Below are positions 13,145-19,626 of a stretch of 19,626 nt of DNA, piece after piece. A program made the translations under genes and the position numbers. The stretch covers positions 1 through 19,626 of the forward strand of contig CANKZO010000028.1 in the NCBI GenBank assembly GCA_947488485.1. Direction: 5' to 3'. The notes below the pieces were generated by a model that saw only the letters and a list, made by a program, of their open reading frames with translations, did not search any database and had not been told where the DNA came from. Each line of letters begins with the position of its first letter. Position 1 is the first letter of the stretch. This DNA comes from Opitutia bacterium. Its GTDB lineage: Bacteria > Verrucomicrobiota > Verrucomicrobiae > Opitutales > UBA953.

Positions 13145-14817
13145 CGCGTGGCGAGCAGGCGGCGCAGGAGCGCGAGGTCGGCGTCGGCGTCCCCCGCGGC
13201 GGCGAGGGGCGGGGCCGGCGCGAAGCGGTCGGCGTGGGCGCGCAAGAAAAGTCCGTCGAGGCGGGCGCGGTCGGCGTCGGGAAGCACGCGTTCGACGTCG
13301 CTCTGGGTCATCGCCTGGTCTTCGGCGTCGAGGCGGGCGGCCACGCCGGCCTGCAGTCCGCGGACGACCGCGACGGCGAAGCCCCGGGCATCACCGCGGC
13401 GGCGACAGGCTTCGGCTTCGGCGAGGGCGGCGCGCATGAGGGCGCGGGCGCGTCGGCGACGGCGGATCTCCGGGTGCGCGGCGAGGTAGCCGAGGATGCC
13501 GGTCACGGTCGTCGCGGCGACGACGAGTCCGAGCACGGTCGCGTTCGCGGACCAGAAGCCGGCGGCGTCGCCGAGCGAACCTTCGGGCGAACCGCGGAAG
13601 AAGGGCGAGGAGCGGCCCGGCTCGGGCGTCGCGAGGCCGGTCGCCGGTTTCGGCTGGGCGGCGACGGGGGCGGCCGGGTCGGCCGTGACGAGGTCGACCT
13701 GCGCCGGCGCGTTGCCGGTGACGGTGATCTCGAGCGGCGCGAATTCCAGGCGGCTGAAGGTCTTGGTCGCGGGATCGAACGCGGCGAGGCGCACGGCGGG
13801 CGTGCGCAGCTTGCCCGGCAGACGCGGCACGAGCGTGTAGACGAACATGCGCTGGTCTTCCGCGTGGCGGCGGCGCTCGGTCGCCGGCAGCACGTCCCAG
13901 GTCTCGTCGCCTTTCAGTTCCGGCGGCAGGATGCGGTCGAGGTTGCCGTCGCCGGTCAGGATCGCGCGCAGGCGGATGGGTTCGCCGACCTCCGGCTTGT
14001 CCTTCGAGATCTGCAGTCCTTCGGCGACGAAGCGGCCGATGGCGCCGTTCCACTCCGGCGGGCGGCCGCGTTCCGGCACGTGCGCGACCGTCAGGCGGCG
14101 GCGGAAGGCGAACGGCCGGTCGCGCCCGCCTTGGTTGAAGACACCGGTTTCGCCGCTCTGCACCAGCATGATGCCGTTGAGGGAGAATTCGCCCGCGCCT
14201 TCGCGGATCGGGGTGAGGTCGAACGTCGTCTGCAATCCCTGGCCGAGGTCGTCGGGCAAGGGCTGGCGTTCGGCGGTGACCGCCATGGAGAAGCCTTCGG
14301 CGAGGGACTCGAGCCCGTAGCTCGCGACGACCGCCTCGTTCTCGCCGCCGCGCATGCGGATGGCGCCGCGGATGAGTTCGCCGACGTAGAAGACGCGGTC
14401 CGGCAGGACGAGTTCGGCGCGGGCCTGGGCTTCGCGGCGGTAGGTCACCTGGTCGCTCACGCGCAGGCGGATCTCCGGCACGACCACGACCTTGCGGGCG
14501 AAGCGCAGGTTGAACGAAGGGATGACGTGTTCGCCGAGCTGTTCGGGGGCGACGCCCGAGAAGTTGAAGGTGGCTTCGTTGGAGTCAGGCCGGATGAGCT
14601 GCCCGGACAGGCGCAGCGCCATCCCGCGGGGCGGCTTGATCTCGCGGCTGATGAACTGCGCGCCGCCGAGCACGATGTCGGACTCGACCATGATCTGGAG
14701 GCGGAACGGCTGACCGGGCGCGGTCACGCGCGGGGTGATCTCCCAGCTGACGCGGTCCTCCGCGCGGGCGAGGAGCCCGAGGCAAAGCACGACGCAGAGG
14801 GAGAGGAGACGACGCAT
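13141..14817 (-). CDS. batD: BatD, 'oxygen tolerance' family protein
   Basis: The 558-residue protein has a signal peptide (cleavage near LLARA/ED, residue 19-20), a long periplasmic part made of beta-rich repeats (VSWEITPRVTAPGQPFRLQI, then VGELIRGAIRM, VGEPIRLRAILTGDGNLDRI and DVLPATERR typical of BatD), one membrane helix at about 426-447 and a 107-residue cytoplasmic tail beginning RRRRRARALMRAALAEAEAC. BatD family members are linked to aerotolerance in Bacteroides but their biochemical action is unknown. One base separates it from the upstream TPR gene, and its ATG is preceded by AAGGA eight bases away; this is the only good Shine-Dalgarno-like match seen in the window, but it lies in the end of the upstream coding sequence. 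Confidence 0.9.
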   Translation of the reverse strand: MRRLLSLCVVLCLGLLARAEDRVSWEITPRVTAPGQPFRLQIMVESDIVLGGAQFISREIKPPRGMALRLSGQLIRPDSNEATFNFSGVAPEQLGEHVIPSFNLRFARKVVVVPEIRLRVSDQVTYRREAQARAELVLPDRVFYVGELIRGAIRMRGGENEAVVASYGLESLAEGFSMAVTAERQPLPDDLGQGLQTTFDLTPIREGAGEFSLNGIMLVQSGETGVFNQGGRDRPFAFRRRLTVAHVPERGRPPEWNGAIGRFVAEGLQISKDKPEVGEPIRLRAILTGDGNLDRILPPELKGDETWDVLPATERRRHAEDQRMFVYTLVPRLPGKLRTPAVRLAAFDPATKTFSRLEFAPLEITVTGNAPAQVDLVTADPAAPVAAQPKPATGLATPEPGRSSPFFRGSPEGSLGDAAGFWSANATVLGLVVAATTVTGILGYLAAHPEIRRRRRARALMRAALAEAEACRRRGDARGFAVAVVRGLQAGVAARLDAEDQAMTQSDVERVLPDADRARLDGLFLRAHADRFAPAPPLAAAGDADADLALLRRLLATR

Positions 14818-14818
14818 C

Positions 14819-15790
14819 TTAGTAGTCCTTGCCTTTCTTGTCCTTGGGCTTGCCGCCGCTGCCGCCCTTGCCGTCCTGCTGGCCGGTGGGCATCTTGCGG
14901 CCGAATTCGTTCTTCAGGCCTTCGAGCGAACCGCGGGCCTCCTGCTCGGTCATCTTCTCTTCCTTGCCTTCCTCGCCTTTCTTGTCGCTGCCGGAGCGGG
15001 GCTTCGGCTTGCGGCGTTCGGGCGGGAGGAAATCCTCGTCTTCCTCCTCTTCGCCGCTCTCGGCTTCCGGCGGCAGCTTGTCGTCCGGGATGCGCTTCAC
15101 GAGCTCGCGGATGACGTCGCGCAGTTCTTCGAGCTTCTTGCGCTGGGCCTCGATGGTCTCTTCGAGCGCGGTGGTCTCGCGGCGCAGGGCGCGGAGGAGT
15201 TCCTCGACGGCGTCGGCGTTGGCCTTGCCCTGGGCGTCGGCGGCGTCGAGCTCGTGCGCGCCGCGGAAGTCGCCGACCGAACGCGTCCAGAGGGCGATGA
15301 CGCCGCCGCGCTTGGTGACCATCGCCTCTTCCTTGGGGATGAGCTTCTTGATGGTGCGGTAAGTGTTGATGCCGCCGCCGAGCGCGGCCGTCGCGGGCAC
15401 GTAGTCCGGCTCGCGGCCTTCGGCCTTGGCCTTGTCGAGCAGCTCGATCTGGTCCTTCATGTCCGAGATGTCGGCGTCGGCCGCCTCGAGATAGGACCGG
15501 GCGATGGAAAGCTCGGTGACGTCGCCGGAGGTGCGGCCGCCGAGGCCTTCCTTGCCCTTGCCGAAGCGTACGTGCCCGAGGTTATGGAGCGCCGGCGGCC
15601 GGAGCGCGTCGACGTCCCGGCCCAGCGAGGCGCGGAGGGCTTCTTCGGCGCCCGCGAGGTCGCCCTCGGCGAGACGCTGCGTGCCGCGGTTGTGCAGTTC
15701 GCGCGCGTCGAGGCCGGCCAGCGGGTCGATGACCTTCTCGGCGGCGGGCGCGACGGCCGTGAACAGCAGGAGGGCGAGGAGGTTTCTCAT
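14819..15790 (-). CDS. batC: BatC-like TPR protein with charged C-terminal tail
   Basis: A 323-residue secreted or periplasmic protein: signal peptide (MRNLLALLLFTAVAPAAEK), a TPR-like region (ELHNRGTQRLAEGDLAGAEE, ALHNLGHVRFGKG), then an alpha-helical middle (TTALEETIEAQRKKLEELRD, coiled-coil-like) and a low-complexity tail that is acidic (ESGEEEEDEDF) and then Lys/Gly-rich to the end (GKPKDKKGKDY). The frame stays open upstream to 16357 inside batB, but ATG 15790 gives a proper signal peptide and overlaps the batB stop by four bases, so this start is preferred. Position between batB and batD and the TPR content give the BatC label. Function is presumed protein-protein interaction. Confidence 0.8.
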   Translation of the reverse strand: MRNLLALLLFTAVAPAAEKVIDPLAGLDARELHNRGTQRLAEGDLAGAEEALRASLGRDVDALRPPALHNLGHVRFGKGKEGLGGRTSGDVTELSIARSYLEAADADISDMKDQIELLDKAKAEGREPDYVPATAALGGGINTYRTIKKLIPKEEAMVTKRGGVIALWTRSVGDFRGAHELDAADAQGKANADAVEELLRALRRETTALEETIEAQRKKLEELRDVIRELVKRIPDDKLPPEAESGEEEEDEDFLPPERRKPKPRSGSDKKGEEGKEEKMTEQEARGSLEGLKNEFGRKMPTGQQDGKGGSGGKPKDKKGKDY

Positions 15791-16800
15791 GGCGTGGTCA
15801 GGCGGCGGCGGGTGGAGAGGAGAGATTCGGCGACGAGGAGCAGGAGCGCGAGGCCCAGGAACCATTCTTCGCGCGGGATGCCTTGGCGGCCGGCGCCGCG
15901 TTCGTCGGTGCCCGCCTGGATGGCGAGGCGGAGGGCTTCCATGCCTTCGCCCGCCTGGCCGAGCCGGACGAACCGTCCGCCGGTCGCTTCCGCGACCTCG
16001 CCGAGGGTCTTCTCGTCGAGCCGGCTGAGCACTTCTTCGCCGGCCGCGTCCTTGAGCGTCTCGACCGAACCCGTCTCGCCGACGACGCGGATCGGGCCGC
16101 CCGAAGGCGTGCCTACGCCCACGGCATGGACGACGAGGCCCTTGCGCTTGAGTTTCTTCGCCATCTCGACGCCGCCGGACTCGAGGTCTTCGCCGTCGGT
16201 CAGGAGGATGAGCAGCTTGCGGTTGCGGTTGGAATAGAAGGCCAGTTCGGCTTCCTCGACGGCACGGCCGAGGTCGGTGCCGCTCACTTGGATGCTGGTC
16301 GTGTCGGTCTCTTCCAGCGTGCGGAAGAAGGCGTCGTAGTCGCGCGTGAGCGGGCACTGCAGGAAGGCCTGGCCGGCGAAGGCGATGAGGCCGACATTGC
16401 CGGTGCCCTTGCGGCGGACGAAGTTGGCGATGGCGACCTTGGCGCGCGCGAGCCGCGTCGGGCTCATGTCGGCGACGAGCATCGACTTCGAGACATCGAG
16501 CGCGAAGACGACGTCTTCGGTCGCGCCTCTCTGCTTGGTCTCCTCGACGCCCCAGCGCGGGCCGGCGAAACAGGCCACGAGGAGGGCGAACGCGGCCGCG
16601 AGGGCGGCGTCCTTGGTCAGGCGACGGGCGGCGGAGAAGCCGGAGACGAGTCGTCCGAGCAGCGTCGCGGAGGCGAAGCCGGTGAGTCCCTTGCGGCGGC
16701 GGTATTCCGTCCAGCGCAACGCGAGGAAGAGCACCAGGCCCGCGGCGGCGGCGAGCACGAGCAGGCGCGGGTCTTCGAAATGCGGGTCGGTGGTGTCCAT
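15787..16800 (-). CDS. batB: BatB, membrane-anchored von Willebrand A-domain protein
   Basis: A 337-residue protein with two N-terminal helices (about 12-30 and 64-80), a VWA domain (about 94-290) and one C-terminal helix (about 315-330). The metal-ion-dependent adhesion site is complete: DVSKS (Asp102, Ser104, Ser106), Thr175 in GTDLG and Asp202 in LLTDGEDL. BatB pairs with BatA in Bat clusters and is thought to display its VWA domain at the membrane for complex assembly with MoxR and Bat partners. It starts three bases after batA and overlaps the next gene by four bases. Confidence 0.92.
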   Translation of the reverse strand: MDTTDPHFEDPRLLVLAAAAGLVLFLALRWTEYRRRKGLTGFASATLLGRLVSGFSAARRLTKDAALAAAFALLVACFAGPRWGVEETKQRGATEDVVFALDVSKSMLVADMSPTRLARAKVAIANFVRRKGTGNVGLIAFAGQAFLQCPLTRDYDAFFRTLEETDTTSIQVSGTDLGRAVEEAELAFYSNRNRKLLILLTDGEDLESGGVEMAKKLKRKGLVVHAVGVGTPSGGPIRVVGETGSVETLKDAAGEEVLSRLDEKTLGEVAEATGGRFVRLGQAGEGMEALRLAIQAGTDERGAGRQGIPREEWFLGLALLLLVAESLLSTRRRLTTP

Positions 16801-16803
16801 GGC

Positions 16804-17847
16804 TCAGGGCGCGCGGGGCCGCAGGACGGCCCAGCCGATCTCGGCGAGGAGGAGGAGGGCGGCGAGGCCGACCCAGATGAGGCGGTGGCTTTCGAAGACG
16901 ACGGATTCGCGGAAGCGCACCTCGGTACGTTCGAGGCGGTCGATCTCTTCGTACACGCGGCCGAGCTGGGCCTGATCGAGCGCGCGGTAGAAGCGGCCGT
17001 CGGCGATCTTGGCCATCTTTTCGAGCATCACGTAGTTCGCCGGGTTGATGGTCTGCATGGGGATCGTCCGGCCGAGGGCGTCGCGGTAGAGCTGGCCGGT
17101 GCGGGTGTCGAAGCGCGGCAGGACGGTGGGCTCGTCCTTGCCGAGGCCGATGCAGTAGAGGCGGATGCCGAGCGCGGCGGCGAGCTCGGCGGCGGGCACG
17201 GGCAGGATGGCCTTGCTCATGTTGTCATCGCCGTCCGTGAGCAGGATGATGACCTTCGAGCGGCGCCCCTTGATGTTCTTCATGCGGTCGACGGCCATCG
17301 CGAGGCCTTCGCCGATCGCGGTGCCGGTCTCCTGGATGCTGCCGATGTGCATGCGGTCGATGCCTTTCTCGACCCAGATCTTGTTGATCGTGAGCGGGCT
17401 CAGCAGGTAGGGCTTGCCCGAGAACACGACGGCGCCGATCCGGTCATCCGGTCGTTTGGCGAGGAAGTCGTAGATGACCTTCTGGCTGGCCTGCCAGCGC
17501 GTCACTTCGGCGCGGGCGGTGCTCATGTCCAAGGCCATCATCGACCAGGAGAGGTCGACGACGAGCATGATGTCCACGCCCTCGGCCTCGCGTTCGGTCT
17601 CCTTGTTCGCGGTGCGCGGTCCGGCGATGGCGATCACGAGGACGATCGCCGTGAGCAGGCGGAGGAAGAGGCGCAGGCGGCCGGCGCGTTCGCGGACCGG
17701 GCGGCCGACGGCGCCGAGCAGCGTGGTGTCAGGATAGAGGACCGCGGCGGCCCGACCGATGCGGCCGCGCAGCCAGGCGTAGACGGGCACGAGCGCCAGC
17801 AGGAGGAGCGCCCAAGGATACTGGAAATCGTAGCCGAAGAATTCCAT
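16804..17847 (-). CDS. batA: BatA, membrane-anchored von Willebrand A-domain protein
   Basis: A 347-residue VWA protein with two N-terminal helices (about 11-26 and 60-76), a VWA domain starting near 90 and a C-terminal helix (about 323-342). The MIDAS is DLSWS (Asp98, Ser100, Ser102), with Thr176 in TGTAIGEGL and Asp205 in LLTDGDDN. YPDTTLL near the start and AIAGPRTANKE before the VWA domain are BatA-like. It shares its first base with the last base of the preceding stop (TGATG), a coupling arrangement. BatA and BatB differ in sequence but share the same plan, so they probably form a heteromeric pair. Confidence 0.92.
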   Translation of the reverse strand: MEFFGYDFQYPWALLLLALVPVYAWLRGRIGRAAAVLYPDTTLLGAVGRPVRERAGRLRLFLRLLTAIVLVIAIAGPRTANKETEREAEGVDIMLVVDLSWSMMALDMSTARAEVTRWQASQKVIYDFLAKRPDDRIGAVVFSGKPYLLSPLTINKIWVEKGIDRMHIGSIQETGTAIGEGLAMAVDRMKNIKGRRSKVIILLTDGDDNMSKAILPVPAAELAAALGIRLYCIGLGKDEPTVLPRFDTRTGQLYRDALGRTIPMQTINPANYVMLEKMAKIADGRFYRALDQAQLGRVYEEIDRLERTEVRFRESVVFESHRLIWVGLAALLLLAEIGWAVLRPRAP

Positions 17848-18491
17848 CAGGCTTCGTCACGCCGGGGCAGCGGCGGAGGTACGGGCAGGGGCGGCGGGAC
17901 CGGGAGAGGCGGCGGAACGGGCAGCGGCGGAGGCGTCGCCGTGGGTGCGACGGGCGCCGCGACGACCGGCGGACGCGGGGGCACGATCGGCGGCGGCGTC
18001 GGTCGGGCGAAGGTCCGGCGCGCGTCCTCGACGCGGCGGGCGGCTTCGCGGACGCCGGCGATCAGCAACGAGGTCTCCAGGCCGGCGCCGGCGAACTTCG
18101 CGGCATCGGCGCTGCGCAGCGCGGCGGCCAGCGGCTGGCGCGCGGGCAGGAAGACCGGGATGACACCCGTCACCGTCAGCAGTTCCTCGGTGGCGAGCGA
18201 AGGCAGGGCGCGCGCGTCGACGGCGAAAAGGTAAGCGCGGAAAGCCCGCGTGACGCGGACCACGGCTTCGGCCGTCGGCAGCGTCTCGGCGGCCGCGAGT
18301 TCGGCCTCGAGCTGCGCGAAGGGCGGCCGCGCGGCCGGGCCGCGACGGAAGAGACGGAGGCCGACGAGCGCGACGACGGCGAGCAAGGCGACGCCGAGCA
18401 CGACGGCGCCCCAGTAGGAAGACCAGAAGCCGGGCGGCACCTCGGCCTTGGGGCCGAGCAGCGTGAACGGGATTTCTTCGGCGGGAGGCAT
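17847..18491 (-). CDS. DUF4381-like single-pass membrane protein of the bat cluster
   Basis: A 214-residue protein with a short N-terminal segment (IPFTLLGPKAEVPPGFW), one membrane helix (about 27-47), a helical domain (about 58-165, with RVTRAFRAYLFAVDARALPS and LATEELL) and a proline-rich tail of PPPLPV units. Size, topology and place between DUF58 and batA match the DUF4381-type genes of MoxR-Bat operons; no enzymatic motif is seen. Role unknown, perhaps an adaptor. It is joined to both neighbours by TGATG stop/start overlaps. Confidence 0.75.
   Translation of the reverse strand: MPPAEEIPFTLLGPKAEVPPGFWSSYWGAVVLGVALLAVVALVGLRLFRRGPAARPPFAQLEAELAAAETLPTAEAVVRVTRAFRAYLFAVDARALPSLATEELLTVTGVIPVFLPARQPLAAALRSADAAKFAGAGLETSLLIAGVREAARRVEDARRTFARPTPPPIVPPRPPVVAAPVAPTATPPPLPVPPPLPVPPPLPVPPPLPRRDEA
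17865..17933 (-). repeat. 18-bp proline-rich repeat, PPPLPV x3 plus PPPLP
   Basis: The end of the DUF4381-like gene encodes three PPPLPV units and a final PPPLP before RRDEA. The 18-base units differ at several synonymous positions, so the array is conserved as protein and not as DNA. Confidence 0.9.
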
Positions 18492-19399
18492 CAGCGGCGG
18501 CGCCGACGGCGTTCGAAGAAACGGGCGATGGTCGGCGCCACGGCGGCGCCGGCATCGAGGCGGGCGACGTCGGTCCCGGCGCGGCCGAGGAGGGCGGCCG
18601 TCTCGGTGAGGCGGGCTTCGGCCTGGGCCGCGAAAGCCTGACGTACGGCGAACGAACTCGTGTCGACTTCGCGGATCTCGCCGGTCTCGGCGTCCTCGAG
18701 GGCGACCACGCCGACGTCGGGGAGGATGCGTTCGCGCTCGTCGACGATCTGCACGCAGGCGGTGTCGTGGCGGGAGTTCAGTTCGGCGAGGGCCGCGGCC
18801 ATCGCGTCGCCGCCTTCGGGGCCGGCCAGGAAGTCGGAGACCACGAAGACCATCGAACGCCGGCGGAGCGCGCGGCCGAGGCGGCGCATCGGCTGCACGA
18901 AGGAAGTGCGGCGCGAGACGGGCCGGAACTCGAGGACCTCGCGGATGATGCGCAGCACGTGGCGCCGGCCTTTGCGCGGCGCGACCCAGAGTTCTTCGCG
19001 GTCGGTGAAGAGCAGCAGCCCGACCTTGTCGCCCGCCTTGAGCGCGGAGACCGCGAGACAGGCGGCGACGTCGGCCGCGCGTTCGCGCAGGGTCTGTTCG
19101 CCGGAGCCGAAGCCGGCCGACCCGGAGACGTCGACGGCGAGCACCAGCGTGAGTTCGCGCTCTTCGCGGTGGAGGCGGATGAACGGCTTGCCGGTGCGCG
19201 CGGTCACGTTCCAGTCCATGGCGCGCACGTCGTCGCCGGGGACGTATTCGCGCAGCTCCTCGAAGTCGGTGCCGCGGCCCTTGAAGCGCGAGAGGTAGGC
19301 GCCGACCATCGCGTCGTTGACCTGACGCAGGGCGACGATCTCGACGCGCTGCGCGCGGCGGAGGGTCTCCTGCGGGTGGGTCGGGACGGGCGTGGCCAC
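18491..19399 (-). CDS. DUF58 domain protein of the MoxR/Bat cluster
   Basis: A 302-residue soluble protein of the DUF58 family, which is nearly always encoded beside MoxR ATPases. The family signature FKGRGTDFEELREYVPGDDV (39-58) is followed by DWNVTARTGKPFIR and the VWA-like DVSGS (Asp90, Ser92, Ser94), then VVSDFL. This makes it a degenerate VWA fold; its function in the cluster is not established. The start is GTG 19399, 15 bases after the moxR stop; no Shine-Dalgarno sequence is visible and no better start lies before the signature. The stop overlaps the next start as TGATG. Confidence 0.9.
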   Translation of the reverse strand: MATPVPTHPQETLRRAQRVEIVALRQVNDAMVGAYLSRFKGRGTDFEELREYVPGDDVRAMDWNVTARTGKPFIRLHREERELTLVLAVDVSGSAGFGSGEQTLRERAADVAACLAVSALKAGDKVGLLLFTDREELWVAPRKGRRHVLRIIREVLEFRPVSRRTSFVQPMRRLGRALRRRSMVFVVSDFLAGPEGGDAMAAALAELNSRHDTACVQIVDERERILPDVGVVALEDAETGEIREVDTSSFAVRQAFAAQAEARLTETAALLGRAGTDVARLDAGAAVAPTIARFFERRRRRR

Positions 19400-19414
19400 G
19401 GTCGCCGGACGGGC

Positions 19415-19626
19415 TTAGGGGACGCTGACGGCGTCGAGGACGCGGCGCACGATGGCGTCGGCGTCGACCCCTTCGGCGTCGGCTTCGTAGGTGAGGATCA
19501 GGCGGTGGCGGAGGACGTCGGGCGCGATGTCCTTCACGTCCTGCGGGGTCACGTGGTCGCGGCCCTGCAGGAAGGCCCAGGCCTTGGCGGCGAGGGTGAG
19601 GTTGATGGTCGCGCGCGGCGAGGCGC
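19415..19626 (-). CDS. moxR: MoxR-family AAA+ ATPase, C-terminal end (start beyond window)
   Basis: Only the last 69 residues are in the window: ASPRATINLTLAAKAWAFLQ followed by GRDHVTPQDVKDIAPDVLRH and RLILTYEADAEGVDADAIVR, ending in VSVP and TAA. The pattern SPRA-LAAKAWAFLQGRDHVTP-DV-LRHRLILTYEA is the conserved C-terminal lid of MoxR ATPases, including the sensor-2 region SPRA. The Walker motifs lie outside. MoxR proteins act as chaperone-like ATPases on VWA partners, consistent with the batA/batB genes downstream. It is the upstream-most gene seen of the bat operon, whose promoter must lie beyond 19626. Confidence 0.93.
   Translation of the reverse strand, partial: ASPRATINLTLAAKAWAFLQGRDHVTPQDVKDIAPDVLRHRLILTYEADAEGVDADAIVRRVLDAVSVP

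Noticed and set aside
15791..16357. Upstream extension of the batC-like frame
   Set aside because: It would overlap most of the batB VWA domain and has an Arg/Pro/His-rich shadow composition; ATG 15790 gives a signal peptide and a typical 4-base overlap.
13057..18234. Long plus-strand frames (13057-15114, 14735-16237, 15883-18234) opposite the bat genes
   Set aside because: They are antisense to batE, batD, batC, batB, batA and the DUF4381-like gene, whose frames have signal peptides, helices and MIDAS motifs; the antisense products show none.
1..19626. CRISPR arrays, insertion sequences, integrases, attachment sites, toxin-antitoxin or defence genes
   Set aside because: None seen: gene gaps are short, all sizeable frames belong to housekeeping families, and the only repeats are those listed.

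Overview
The window is high-GC bacterial chromosome, densely packed, with no mobile-element, phage or CRISPR signature. Lipobox lipoproteins, an LptF/LptG-type permease and a complete Bat (aerotolerance) cluster point to a diderm, aerobic, Gram-negative bacterium. The style of the caa3 oxidase genes, the PEGA/alanine-rich lipoprotein and the near-absence of Shine-Dalgarno sequences would fit Verrucomicrobiota (Opitutae-like), but this is an inference from memory and not shown by a marker gene.

Layout. (1) Positions 1-3158, minus strand: a compact cluster read as gcvT - gcvH - thiH - rsmE (glycine cleavage T and H proteins, 2-iminoacetate synthase, 16S rRNA m3U1498 methyltransferase, the last cut by the window edge). 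gcvP is not present. (2) 3198-4571, minus: a PEGA-domain, coiled-coil lipoprotein followed by a strong terminator; it contains an exact 87-bp tandem duplication. (3) 4694-4769, plus: tRNA-Thr(UGU). (4) 4813-5664, minus: folP (dihydropteroate synthase). (5) 5665-5913: an AT-rich divergent regulatory gap with a perfect 10-bp inverted repeat. (6) 5914-10311, plus: coxB-coxA-coxC-coxD, a caa3-type haem-copper oxidase, closed by a terminator, then a caa3-type ctaG assembly factor (10412-11191). (7) 11198-19626, minus: a tightly coupled operon read as moxR (partial) - DUF58 - DUF4381-like - batA - batB - batC (TPR) - batD - batE (TPR/SH3) - lptF/lptG-like permease.

How the parts work together. The cox genes encode a proton-pumping terminal oxidase whose subunit II carries its own cytochrome c domain, so electrons enter without a separate soluble cytochrome; ctaG serves copper/oxidase assembly. 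The MoxR-Bat cluster encodes a membrane-anchored von Willebrand A-domain assembly with an AAA+ ATPase, linked in other bacteria to aerotolerance and envelope stress. gcvT/gcvH and folP both belong to one-carbon/folate metabolism, but lie in separate transcription units.

The genes belong to known families. What merits a second look is mostly fine detail: a replaced histidine at the Mg site of CoxA, an enlarged cytochrome c domain in CoxB, the inverted repeat in the folP/cox gap, the SD-less starts, a thiH placed inside a glycine-cleavage cluster, and the exact in-frame duplication in the lipoprotein. I did not find a clearly undescribed system.
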